From the NCBI GenBank assembly GCA_004151065.3, contig NWUY0300064473.1, positions 1,682 to 25,243 on the forward strand: a stretch of DNA of 23,562 bases, given 5' to 3'. The notes beneath the pieces were generated by a model, which worked only from the letters and a program-made list of their open reading frames with translations, did no database searches and was not told where the DNA came from. The stretch comes from Larix sibirica (lineage: Eukaryota > Streptophyta > Pinopsida > Pinales > Pinaceae). The position numbers were made by a program, and so were the translations under genes. The first letter of the stretch is position 1, and every line of letters starts with the position of its first letter. Positions 8,725 to 18,817 of this stretch are shown in pieces.

Positions 8725-9465
8725 CTATATTTCAATTCCAAGAATGAAATGAGTTGCACCGAGATCCTTCATGTCGAACTTGGAGGATACTTGCAATTTC
8801 ACCTCCTTGATTAGATACATGTTATTTTTTACCAACAACATGTCGTCGACATACAAAATTGCATATATAAAGTGCTCACCAACTTTCTTACCATACACAC
8901 AATGATCAACTTGACTTCTCACAAACTCCAGCTGCTGGATATACATATCAAATTTTTGGGTCCACATCCTAGGTGGCTGCTTTAAACCATAGAGATACTT
9001 CTTGAGCTTGTAGACCAACTCCTCCTATCCTTTCACTTCGAAACCCTTAGGATGCTTCATATAAACTTCTTCTTCAAGATCACCATGAAGAAATGTAGTC
9101 TTTAAATCCATCTATTCTATCTCAAGATCAAATGTTGCAACTGAAGACATTAGTACCCTAATGGAAGTTAACTTTGCAACAAAAGAAAAAATATCACCAA
9201 AGTCAACTTCCTTGACTTGGGAATATCCCTCTGCTTCCATTCGAGACTTGTACTTCTCGACCTAACCTATTGCATTCATATTTTTCTTAAATACCCACTT
9301 ACTGCCAACGGGTTTCCTTCCATTTTGTAATGTGACCAAATCCCATGTTTTATTCTTCTTCAAGGACTCCATTTTTTCTTCTGTGGCCCTTTTCCAAAGT
9401 TTACCCTCTGTCAAGTCAATCACTTCCTTTATCATCCTTGGATCATCTTCAATGGAGGATAACAC
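8725..9465 (-). pseudogene. Copia A reverse transcriptase (decayed)
   Basis: This is the RVT_2-type polymerase that copies element RNA into DNA. The N-terminal block (9465-9262) contains W-K-R-A-T-E-E-K-M, K-N-K-T-W-D-L-V and G-S-K-W-V-F-K. The middle block (9261-9019), read across frame changes, keeps the first catalytic region M-D-L-K-T-T-F-L-H-G-D-L just after a TAG where a glutamine is normal. The last block (9018-8725) has Y-G-L-K-Q-P-P-R-M-W and the catalytic Y-V-D-D-M box at 8839-8853. The catalytic aspartates survive although the frame does not. The GLKQ and YVDDM motifs make the family certain. Confidence 0.95.
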
Positions 9466-9542
9466 AAAAGCATAATGAAAATTAGGTGGGCTATACCTTT
9501 CAGGTTGTTGCTTGCTCGACCAAACCTCTTGACGACCAGAGT

Positions 9543-10412
9543 CTATTGTTCCACCTCTTTGTCGGATTCAGTCGACTCATCTAAACCCAATTTTTTGTCG
9601 TTTATTTCAAACTCTTGCTTTTTTGGTTCCTTTTCTCTTCTAACCTCTTCAACCATGGAAGTACCTCCGACTTCTCTAAATATCACATCTCTACTATAAA
9701 CTGCCTTCCGTGTGACCAAATTTTGCAGCTTATACCCCTTCACTCCATCCTTATACCCGATGAAGATGCATTTCTCATACTTGTTGTTGAGTTTGCTTCT
9801 TTTTTCCCTTGGGACATGCACAAAGGCATCACACCCAAAGAATCTAAGACGTGCAAGAGAGGGCTTCTTACCAACCCATGCCTCATATGGAGTCTTGTCG
9901 ACCGAAGTCATTGACGGTGACCTATTCATCAGGTAACATGTCGTGTTGACTACTTTTGCCCAAAATTATTGTGTAGTACTTGCACCGCTTAGCATTCTCC
10001 TTGATTTCTCCATCAACGTTCTATTCATTCTTTCAACAACTTCGTTTTGTTGAGGTGTGTATGGAGTTGTGTTTTGTCTAGCTATATCATGTTGTCTGCG
10101 AAACTGGTCAAACATTTTACCACTGAATTCTCCTCCGTTATCAGTTCTTAGCTCCTTGATCTTTCTGCCAGTTTGATTTCCTACAATAGATTTGAACTCT
10201 TGAAACTTCTCATAGACCTCGAATTTCTTCCTCATAAAATACAACCATGTCATTCTAGAGAAATCATATATGAAAGAGATGTAATACTGTGATCCTCCTA
10301 GTGATGGGAGTGGTACTAGTCCAAACACATCATTATGTATTAACTCTAGTTTTTCCTTGGCCCTAGTAACCTCAAATGAGAAACTTACACAACTTTGTCT
10401 ACCTAAATGCAA
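9543..10412 (-). pseudogene. Copia A integrase, core intact and C-terminal part
   Basis: Integrase inserts the DNA copy into the host genome. A 148-codon open block (10412-9966) carries the whole catalytic core. The aspartates in I-H-N-D-V and R-T-D-N-G-G-E-F and the glutamate in V-V-E-R-M-N-R-T correspond to positions 28, 91 and 127 of this block, a D-x62-D-x35-E spacing as expected of retroviral-type integrases. After a stop and frame change, 9929-9543 contains the conserved copia segment T-P-Y-E-A-W-x-G-K-K-P, R-F-F-G-C-D-A-F-V-H-V-P and C-I-F-I-G-Y, followed by an acidic tail. The TTG-like beginning at 10412 is not a real start, since the protein would be part of the polyprotein. It is the best-preserved part of the element. 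Confidence 0.95.
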
Positions 10413-10414
10413 TG

Positions 10415-10678
10415 TTAACAGAAGTCTACATCTTCAGGGCAATCATGGAGACCTTTGACAATACATTTATTGTGAAAAGCACGAAGTCCTTTCTCACTAG
10501 TGTGGCCCATTCGTTGATGCCACAACATGGTCAAGTTGACCAGAGAGGAGGATATATTGTCGGATTCGGGATAGATTGTACTCGCACATCCATTGGTGTT
10601 TATCTTCCCAATAGTTTGTACAGTTTTCCAGTCCATACTCCTCTCATAAATACCATCACACCTCGCACCACCTTGCAC
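10415..10678 (-). pseudogene. Copia A GAG-pre-integrase zinc-binding domain
   Basis: An 87-codon block contains W-H-Q-R-M-G-H-T-S and then L-H-D-C ... D-F-C, the H-H-C-C zinc finger that precedes copia integrase. At its end a TAA replaces a residue between the two last cysteines, and the frame shifts by one base into the integrase core that begins at 10412. It is part of the polyprotein, not a separate gene. Confidence 0.85.
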
Positions 10679-10698
10679 GTATCTTTCTCAAATACAAA

Positions 10699-10980
10699 CT
10701 ACACACCTTCGTTTCCCATCTTATTGACAGATATCATGTTTTGAACCAAACCTAGGATATACCACACACCTAGAAGAGTTCCTCTCCTTTCATATTTTAA
10801 TATCAGTCCAACTTTACCTCGTCCGAAAATCTTGTTTGGTGAATCATCTCCTAGAAGAACATCCCCTCTGTCGAATTTCTCATATTCATAGAACCATTGT
10901 CTATGCAGTGTCATATGATATGATGCACCGAAGTCGATCAACCAAGAGTCATGATCTGAATGTGTACTTGTTGAAGCCAA
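10699..10980 (-). pseudogene. Copia A aspartic protease (active-site mutated)
   Basis: This protease would cut the gag-pol polyprotein. The 93-codon block contains D-S-W-L-I-D-F-G-A-S-Y-H-M where copia proteases have D-S-G-A or D-T-G-A. The active-site serine or threonine is phenylalanine here, explainable by one C-to-T change in a serine codon. Further on come G-D-D-S, G-R-G-K-V and V-W-Y-I-L-G-L-V-Q-N-M-I-S-V, matching the family's G-x-G and P-x-L-x-x-N-L-L-S regions. The mutation should abolish activity. Confidence 0.88.
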
Positions 10981-11054
10981 ATACGCATCCCCTTTTTCTT
11001 CAATCGAAGGCTTACTTCTAGTCGATTTTGCTTCCTCAGATCCTTTGTTCTTCT

Positions 11055-11810
11055 CTACTTACTGTCTCGTTTATAATGCTCGACCTTTTTCAATTGATAG
11101 CATTTTCTCATCATCGAACCACAAGATTTGGATCTGGTCTTAGATCTACCCCTTGACATTGATCTTCTACTAGTGGATTTTCCTTTTCCTTTGTTGATCA
11201 GTCGACCTATCACCACCAAGGCATCGTGGGTTGACCCTTCCATGTTCTTTCATTTCATCTCCTCCAACAACAAAGATGCAACCACATCATTGATATTTAA
11301 GGTGGTATTGTTCCTTCCAATAGCCACGACAAGGTTATCCCATGAGTCTGGCAAAGAACACAATAGACTGATACATTTCTCCTCCTTATTGATTTTAATA
11401 TCCACGAACAACAACTAACTAATCATAGTATTGAATGCATTCAAGTGCTCTGTAACTGAGTAGCCCTCATTCATCCTCATCACATATAGTCTCTTATGAA
11501 TAAACAAGTTGTTAACTAGATACCTCGACTGGTATAAGTTCCCCAACTTTTCCCACGACTTCTTTTCAGTGTATTCTCTTGAGACATTCTACAACACATA
11601 TTCCGCTAAACAAAGTCAGATTGTACTCCTTGTTTTCATATAGTATTTTTGCCAATCTTTCAACGACATACCTGCCAGAGTTGTACTAGGTTTAACAACA
11701 ACCCATTTCTCTTGATCTACAAGGAGATCCTCCTTTTTAAGCTTCCAAAGCGCAAAATTATGTCCATTGAACTTTTCAATTTCTATCCTCGAACTGCCAA
11801 CCATTCTCAA
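11055..11810 (-). pseudogene. Copia A gag (nucleocapsid polyprotein), decayed
   Basis: Gag packages element RNA into virus-like particles. It starts about 120 bases after the PBS. The N-terminal block (11810-11616) has K-F-N-G-H-N-F-A-L-W-K, typical of the UBN2/Tnt1 type. The middle, read with stops, contains L-G-N-L-Y-Q-S, M-R-M-N-E-G and L-C-S-L-P-D-S-W-D. The C-terminal block (11243-11055) has a serine/arginine-rich basic region and a zinc knuckle reduced to C-Y-Q-L-K-K-V-E-H-Y-K-R-D-S, in which the second and fourth cysteines of C-x2-C-x4-H-x4-C are gone. In-frame stops include TAG at 11415-11417 and TGA at 11250-11252. Confidence 0.9.
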
Positions 11811-11914
11811 CTATGAACCAGTCATTCTAAAAATCCCACTAAAACTAGGCATTCTCCAGATATAGGACCAATCCAAACCCTTGGCAACAAAGGTGTCCCC
11901 TTGAAGCCAAATAT

Positions 11915-11927
11915 GGCTCTAATACCA
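11915..11927 (-). other. Primer binding site of copia A
   Basis: The - strand reads TGGTATTAGAGCC, one C-to-T change from the canonical initiator-Met tRNA site. A 2-base spacer separates it from the LTR end (tgttggg) at 11930. Confidence 0.9.
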
Positions 11928-11929
11928 AC

Positions 11930-12001
11930 TGTTGGGTTCTAATACCTATTACAATGAGCATGCATTATGATTCTTATATTTTAAACACATAATAAAACTT
12001 T
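11930..12001 (-). mobile_element. Copia A 5' LTR, truncated stub of about 72 bp
   Basis: From tgttgggttctaatacc this matches 7181-7250 of the other A LTR, then identity stops abruptly near 12001 and unrelated sequence follows. About 90% of this LTR is missing, so its promoter is lost and this copy could not have been transcribed from its own LTR. Confidence 0.8.
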
Positions 12002-12232
12002 GTTGAAATCTACATTCCATGGTGTGTTCTATGTAATAAAACTGATAATCAAACACTGCCAACAGTGAACTTGGATTGTATCGATCCATTCTAGTACCTT
12101 CCAAACCTAAGGAGTCAATCTAAACTAATTATATCAATGGTTTTCGTTTAATCCAATGACAACATGAATGCATTTTTGTAGCGGTTAATATATTTTTCAA
12201 ATGAAAATCTCCATTTATTATAAAAAGGTCAT

Positions 12233-12330
12233 TAGAGCATCGAAAGTAGTTTGTTTTTCAGCATAGTAAGTGCATTATTGACCCTAGAAACCCAAAAATG
12301 CTTCAAGATGAATGTACATGCACACCAACA
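12233..12330 (-). repeat. Fragment resembling the outer end of LTR B
   Basis: The stretch from tttttcagcatagtaagtgc to tgcacaccaacactt aligns with about 5470-5553 of LTR B at roughly 80% identity by eye, in the same orientation. It starts within the last 40-bp repeat unit and ends before the LTR terminus. It is a remnant of an older copy or of a related LTR. Confidence 0.5.
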
Positions 12331-12339
12331 CTTCTTTGG

Positions 12340-15300
12340 TGTGAACTATTGGGCGTTATGGGTTGAGTTGAGCCAAATTAGAGCCTTGTATGAGTTTTTT
12401 TGTCATGGTGGTATCATACTCTAGGTTGGGGATGGAGTCCAACACTTATTCCTAAAGTTGGGAAATCAATCGCTTCTTAATAATTGGTTTATATATAAAA
12501 ATATTATACAATATTTTGTTGCTTAAATCCATTAATCCATTGGATGATATCTTGATGATGTATTGGAATTGTTAATTGGATCAATGGATAGGAGATTCAT
12601 GTTCATTTTTCCGATAGGATAAATCATATTTAGCATTTTAAAATATTGTTGTGTAGCCTCAGTACGCTCTCGTGAAGTTCAAGTTTCATATCACGCGGAA
12701 TTTGTAGGCCTATGGTTTATGGGTGATGGTTCAATGCTCGAATTCAAAAGAAAGAAAAAGGCATTTTTATTATGTGCATCTAGATCATTGAGAGGTCATT
12801 GGAAGTTTTCAATATCAGGGCATGTTGAGTAGAGACAAAAATATGCATGTTTTATTAATTAACAAACAATATAGGGATATTGATGGTAGTGTATAACTAT
12901 TGTAGCTTGAGTGATGGACTAAAAAACTAGCCCTATGATTTGTTCTTCTAATAAGAAGAAGATGCTTGGAGACTTTACACATGGCATAGTGTGCTTGTTC
13001 AAAGAGAATCACCCAAGTAGTTGGAAAAGGGTAAAATACATTTCATGGACTAAAGAAGTCAACGTGTTGATGATATTATCAAATCATAAGAATACACATG
13101 ATGAAGTCCTAGTGTTTGGTTGCAAAGGCATGCCTCAATAGGAAGTTTCAAAGGACACCATGGACGGTCATGGTTCGTTGAACTTGATTTAATCTTAACC
13201 ATCTATGGGGGTTATGCGAAGAGGTTGACAAGAAGGTACCTAAGACCTTGCAAAGGAGTGTGAATCATTTGATCATCAAATACAATCTATAGTGGGGTTC
13301 TCTGCAAAGATTGTGGATAAAGTTTGGAAGGAATTAAGCACTCAAGATCCTTGGGACGGAGTTTGGGTTGTCAAATCTTCAACCGAATCAATGTTGGAGT
13401 GGGGATCGTGAGCCTCAAATGAAACTTAGTGTGTGAGGCACCAAAAAAATCCGTAGCCATTAGATTAACAATGTGTGGTAGGGACAATGAAAATGAAATG
13501 GGAACATGAAACAAGGATTCAAGTGGACACCACTTTACCTAATAGGGGGGATATGTGAACACTAAAAAAATGGGTGCCATGTTACTAGCCACAATTAAGT
13601 GAAGAAAAAAAGTACAACCTAAAAATTGTTTCGGCCATGATTCTAGCATATAGAGCCAAATTATAATGAAATTTGAACTCAATGTCCAAATGGTAATACA
13701 CTCAGAAATGTCACTAAGCACAATTTCATGGTTTAGCTTGAAGTTGGAGGCACTGTAAAGATTCATTTTCAAGGAATTAAGGTTGTAGAAATCAACTAGA
13801 GGACCCGATCAAGGCGTTAGAAGATATTTTAAATACGCCTTAATGAGTATTGTTTAAGTTTGAAATAAAGGTTGAGGCGACTTCGAGAAAATCAATGAAA
13901 TCATAAAAGATGTTTAAAAATCACTATCGTAGGCCCAACACACCATTATTCAATGGCCGAACTTGGATGAAATGTGACTGAGATAGTAAATCAAGGAAAA
14001 TTATCCTAGTCTAGATTTGCATTTTATTTGATTTTATATAACATTTTTAGTGAAAGGTTTTTCAGATGGAAAAATAGTAATTTTGTCTCATTGCATCAAG
14101 ATCATATCAAGTGCATAATGTGACAACTTGTCATCTTGAGAGAAATGCAAAAGATCACTGGAATAATAGATCACCAAGATGAAGATTGTTGAGTTTTCAT
14201 AAGTGAGGGTATTGTCAATGCCCAATATAAAGTTTCTTACATTTCTCACCCAATTTTATTCTACTGGTTGCAAAAGTTGGTCTTTTGACCTTCATTGGCA
14301 CCAATAAAAAAACAAAAAACTTGAAAGTTTAAAAATAATGGGGGATATAACTTGTATATGAACTTGGATTTGGGAAAGATCACAATTATTGGAAAGATAA
14401 TTCAAATGATAATATAACTAAAGATTCATTTTTTTGAATAATACTTGTTCTCTTTGTATGAATTTACTAGAACTGAACCTCTAGCCTTCATTTGACAAAA
14501 TAATTTAGGGGAGAATATAATTGAATACTAAATTTCTAGAATATTAATTTTATCTCTAGAATGAAGCCTCGGGGCTTGCATATTTGACAAAAAATTAATA
14601 TGTACACTCTCCAAGATTCCTTAAACTTTGAAGAAAGTATATGTGATGGAAATATTTACATATAAGATACAAAAATGACCCTTGATGATTAGAAAACTTG
14701 TTATAATGGAGTATGCATTGAGATGTGGAAGGGCTACTTGATGGGAAAAAACACAATAGTTCGAGGTGCTTGTCAACCAACAAGTTAAATCTTGAATATG
14801 AGGAATAACTAGACCTACCTTGTAGGTTAACTTGGTATTAAAACAAGTGAAAGGAAAAGAAAATATCATAGAGGGTACCTAAACAAAAAAATGTATGTGA
14901 GGCTTGTGATTGTAGTAGGTATGTGAAATATGTTCCAGGGAAGCATTTTTTAAGCTCTTGCATCATATGAGAAACACCTCTCGATCAGAGAGGAATTGTG
15001 GTAAAAGAAGCAAGTATGAGAGATACCAATTAATAGTGGATGGCACTCCATGTGGCAAAAATAAATATATATTCTTAACTCATTTAAGTTGAGGAAGTTC
15101 CTCCCCATGGGATATGTAATGTGTTTTATATATCGATCATCCAAGATTTCATAAGATAATTACAACAATAAACAATCAATACTTTTCGACAATAGAAAGA
15201 TGGACGATGATGAGCACATCTCCAAATATATACAATTGTTATCGAGCAAAAATAGAAGGGAAACCCAAGTAATTGAGGTTGTAGATCATGATAGGCACCA

Positions 15301-15905
15301 TGGTTTCTAGTGGATGAGTCATTGAAATTCTTGTATGGTAGAGAATTCAAGTATGAAGTAAACTCAAAAACATCACATTCAAATGGAGCTTGGATTGGAA
15401 TCACTCAAGGAAAAGCATAGATAAATATATTACTAGTATGTCACAAGTTGTTGAGTGATGAAGTGGAAAGGTTAAAGGATATGAAACAATGACTTATGTG
15501 TGTAAAGAACGTGGAGTGAATGATGTACTTCAACTTGCCTGGAAAGCAATTAATGATGAAATACAACACTACAATGTGTTCGAACATTCTATTAGACATA
15601 ATTGAACTCACCTAAACTTACTTAGGAAATGTGTTATCTGAATTAACAAATACTCATGTATATAATTGTTGAATCATTGCTTGCGTGAGAAAAAATATAG
15701 TTGATGGTTCTTATGATGTCTAGCGATATGCCCATGAATTGGATTCTATGTGAACTTGTGGAAACTCTTGCCATATAGCGGGAAGTGGGAAGCAGTTTTC
15801 CATGAATCATCTCCTATTTTATTCAACAATATTGTTTATATTTATTTGGTTTGAGAAATGTGTCTAGGTGTGAATGATTGAGGCATATGAATGATGTTTA
15901 ATGTA
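12340..15905. other. No recognised gene or element
   Basis: AT-rich sequence whose open frames are all short (77 codons or fewer to 15100, up to 92 near 15126-15404) and lack recognisable domains. I found no LTR, inverted-repeat or tRNA-like signal that I could support. Very old transposon sequence is the likely content, but that is inference. Confidence 0.5.
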
Positions 15906-15921
15906 ATGGGGGTGATAAGGT
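15906..15921. repeat. Target-site duplication, left copy (SINE 1)
   Basis: tgataaggt at 15913-15921 is repeated exactly at 16126-16134. With the preceding G-rich bases (tgggggtgataaggt versus gagggactgataaggt) the duplication may be about 15-16 bases with a few mismatches. Confidence 0.7.
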
Positions 15922-16125
15922 AGGCTCCAAAGGTTAGCTCAATCATTTGAACTATCCGTCGAAGGCATATTGCTGACATGGAGGCCACATGTCACAGGTT
16001 AAAATCCAATTAAGTCCATTGGAGTTGCCAATTGCTATTGGGGGTTGTGGTTGAGCTACCCTCTGTTTGGATATTTTGGGGAAGACAATGATCCCATGAG
16101 GTTTTCTTGAAAAAAAAAGAGGGAC
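15922..16125 (+). mobile_element. SINE-like element 1 (tRNA-derived head, A-rich tail)
   Basis: About 200 bases are flanked by the direct repeat tgataaggt. The head carries RNA polymerase III promoter-like boxes: A-box ttagctcaatcatttga at 15934-15950 and B-box ggttaaaatcc at 15997-16007, a normal spacing of about 50 bases. The central bases of the B-box have drifted from ggttcaaatcc. The body ends with an A-run at 16110-16118 just before the right duplication. Head, body, A-tail and target duplication together are the definition of a SINE. No open frame is expected or seen. I cannot name the family. Confidence 0.75.
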
Positions 16126-16134
16126 TGATAAGGT
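16119..16134. repeat. Target-site duplication, right copy (SINE 1)
   Basis: tgataaggt at 16126-16134 matches 15913-15921 and follows the A-rich tail directly, as expected for LINE-mediated target-primed insertion. Confidence 0.7.
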
Positions 16135-16369
16135 GCCAATCAATTAAAACTTGTCCTGTTTGGGATCTTCAAAGCTTTCCTTGAAGATGTTAATAATTAT
16201 CTGAGACCCACCCTTCACTTCAAGGCTGTGGATGTTCATTTTTTTTGTTGCACATATCCCTTGGTTGGATGCCACCAACTCCATCATTTTGACGGTAAAC
16301 AACCCTATATTTAATCATACACATAGAATGGATTGCTCTTTAATTTCTAGTTGTGTTTTAGTATTCTCA

Positions 16370-16380
16370 CCCCCCCCCCC
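16370..16380 (+). repeat. Homopolymer run of 11 C
   Basis: A run of 11 consecutive C lies in otherwise AT-rich DNA. It may be a genuine G-tract on the - strand or a length-uncertain sequencing homopolymer. It has no link to a gene. Confidence 0.9.
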
Positions 16381-16645
16381 AAGGGTCTTTAGAGGCTCCA
16401 ACAAATTTGAACTTAAAAGGCTAGACGATTGAGAAGATTTCACTTCATTCAATTGGATTTTATATTCTTTGGATGCTTATGAACCAAGATTTACTATTTA
16501 GTTATAATCTCCCATTCAATTACTTACATGTTAACTTCGCAGGAGACTTCATGCCATCCTTCCCCTGAGGTTTGGAAACAATTGTTTCATGAATGTTGTT
16601 AATGATTACTAGGAGACATTGTTTTGCAAATAAAATTTTATATTG

Positions 16646-16889
16646 TCACTTGGGTGCAGCTCGAGTGGTTGAGAGGAAGAGTTATTACCTTCCCCTCTCG
16701 AGTTCAAACCTCACTTTGTGACATGTATGTTCTTAGTGAGTTGATTGATTAAGAGCTATAAATGATCTACTCACAAGTTGTTGACCTAGTATTATGCCCC
16801 AAAGAATCTAGGGTTTGCCCTGGATACCATCCTTGGAATGAGGGGAAGCACTCGAGCGGTTTTCCCCAAGATATATTACCTAAAAAAAG
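16646..16889 (+). mobile_element. SINE-like element 2 (tRNA-derived head)
   Basis: The head has a tRNA-like A-box (gcagctcgagtggttgag, 16657-16674) and a B-box (agttcaaacct, 16701-16711), with complementary ggaag/cttcc and cgag/ctcg words between and around them, as in plant tRNA-derived SINEs. A body of about 170 bases ends in a short A-run (taaaaaaag at 16881-16889). The flanking heptamer tatattg at 16639-16645 and 16890-16896 could be the target duplication, but 7 AT-rich bases may match by chance. It is unrelated in sequence to SINE 1. A decayed tRNA pseudogene is the alternative. Confidence 0.6.
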
Positions 16890-16899
16890 TATATTGAAA

Positions 16900-18600
16900 A
16901 GGTATTCTGTTTATTTTTTCAAACAATCAATATCACAAAGTCATGAATGATCATGTCCTGCGCTATGTATTGGTAAACTACTTTAAAGTTTACTTTGGAG
17001 AAACTATTTGTTCACTCATATATATCCATGCATTGTCTTCGACTTTCTCATTTTTTATAACCTTGATGTTATATGGTATTTTGGTTTAGTAGTTATTTTT
17101 TACTAAGATTTTCATAATTGTTCAATTATTAAAGTTGACCTCAATGGTTGAAAGGTTAAATTTAATTAGTTGTATGGTTAGACATTTATTGCAAGCTAGC
17201 ATTAATAGTTAAGGGATAGGGTTTGTCTAAGTTATTTAGGAACATGCCATAGACATTTAAAGATTTTTCTTTAACACAGTTAAGATTGACATGGATAGTT
17301 TGTGTTTTAGGATAGAGACACACATCTGGGTTTATGTTGCAGGAAAACGTATTGTTGTGTATCGTCGAATAGTGAAAACACACTTCATAGCGGGGTTTCT
17401 CTTAGTGCACTAGTTTCCCATTATATATAAATGCACTTTTATGTTATTATTGCTCTTTTTGGTTTCACAAAGAAAATTCTTAACCAAGGACGTGCTTATT
17501 TTTATGATTATTTTGATGTCAGAGTTGTTAATGAACCGTTGTTTCCTTTACTTTAGTGAGTATTAAGCATTTATTACAATGAATGGATCAATAATAAGAT
17601 GGAATTTGTAGCCTACTTATTGTAATTTGGATTTAAGATTTTATTAAGTGTTTCCCTTTGGTGGTTGCAATCATGCCAAAGGTGGTTGGCCACTAAGTAT
17701 TTTATATATTGGGAGGATTTTGGATTAACTCCCAAACACTTGTTTGGGGGATTTTCGATGAACTTGTCTATTGAGCCATTTTATTTATTTATTATGGAGC
17801 ACTCTAATTTGATTCACATGATGCAATTTGTTATGTTTTGGGATATGGTATAGTGTGACCTCATAAGAGAAACAATTCCATGGAGAATATCAAGGATAAT
17901 GAGATGGGGCTGGACAAGCCTACAAATTATCACAAATTTAAAGGAAAAAAGAGATCAAGAGGACATGTCCTTCATTTGAGAGTGATGTAAATAGGAAACC
18001 TCTATGAGGTATTTAAAAGATAGGGTGGATAGGCCAAAGGACAAATTTGATGTAAGGGAATGGCCAAAACAAGAATGGAAAGGATGATCATAGGTAAGCA
18101 ACCCATGTAGGGAATATTTCTCTGTTTTGTGTTATTCTTTGTTTGTGTATGTATGGGAACCTACAGGGGTTAGATGGGACATAATTTTTCATATGAGATA
18201 ATTACTTGGTATATAATACAACAAGGGCTAGATATATTATCAAAGCTAGGTGTAAGACCTAAAGGTAGAAGTCCACTTAAAATTAGGTATTTTGTGATAA
18301 CTCCAGGCATCAAACGACATCAAACATTGACTAGGAGAACTTTAGGCACCGATTCACAATATTTATCGATAAATCTAAGAACCAAAAGTTGTTTGGGTGG
18401 ATTTTCCCAATGGCCTTTGTAATACATCAGGTTTTATGAGGAACTCTCTAAAATATATCTTTAATTCCTTCTCAATTTGCTCCCTTGATTCCACCTAAGT
18501 GTTATTTGTGGTTTTCATTCTATTATTTTTTGTTGAAATTATTTTCATTGTTTTGTGTTGAATATTTTTGTGTCACAACATTTGCATAAAACAAGATATT
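16900..18600. other. No recognised gene or element
   Basis: AT-rich sequence with open frames no longer than 82 codons and no domain I recognise. A TATA-like word (attatatataaatgc near 17422) has nothing clear downstream. Decayed repeat DNA is likely. Confidence 0.5.
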
Positions 18601-18603
18601 TGT

Positions 18604-18752
18604 GACCACTACGTTCATCCCTCCCCCATCTTTCTTGTTTTCCCATTCCTTTAGCTTAAGACCACTATGTTCACCCCTCCCCTGTCTTTCATGTTTTTCC
18701 ATTCCTTTAGCTTATGAACACTATGTTCACCCCTTCCCCATCTTTCGTATCC
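18604..18752. repeat. 56-bp tandem repeat, about 2.7 copies
   Basis: Units begin at 18604, 18660 and 18716 with ga(c/a)cactatgttcacccctccc and contain the word cattcctttagctta. It lies right beside the 3'-truncated end of the LINE that begins at about 18766, and may have grown there after insertion or be part of the target DNA. Confidence 0.85.
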
Positions 18753-18817
18753 TAAAAAATTGTAATTTTAGACTTTACTTGCTCATATAACAAGTGTATT
18801 TTTTTCCCTCCAACGAC

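Larger units (their letters stand above)
7838..11929 (-). mobile_element. Ty1/copia retrotransposon A, near-complete but inactive gag-pol
   Basis: The order from right to left is PBS, gag, protease, GAG-pre-integrase zinc finger, integrase, reverse transcriptase, RNase H, polypurine tract, LTR. Integrase before RT defines Ty1/copia. The gag and integrase patterns resemble the Tork/Tnt1 lineage. The internal region is about 4.1 kb, a normal length for copia. Multiple stops and frameshifts rule out a functional polyprotein. Several stops sit where CAG or CGA codons are expected, consistent with C-to-T decay of methylated DNA. With the LTR, the unit is about 4.75 kb. Confidence 0.92.

Noticed and set aside
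9475-9936. + strand frames within the integrase region
   Set aside because: They are antisense to the conserved integrase C-terminal coding sequence and have no domain of their own.
12417-12432. tggtatcatactctagg as a third primer binding site
   Set aside because: Only the first eight bases fit the initiator-Met site, and no LTR end lies beside it.
16232-16432. 66-codon + strand frame through the C-run
   Set aside because: No recognisable domain, and part of it is an artefact of the homopolymer encoding prolines.
18174-18422. 82-codon + strand frame as a gene
   Set aside because: No motif, no splice or promoter context, and of a length expected by chance in this much AT-rich DNA.
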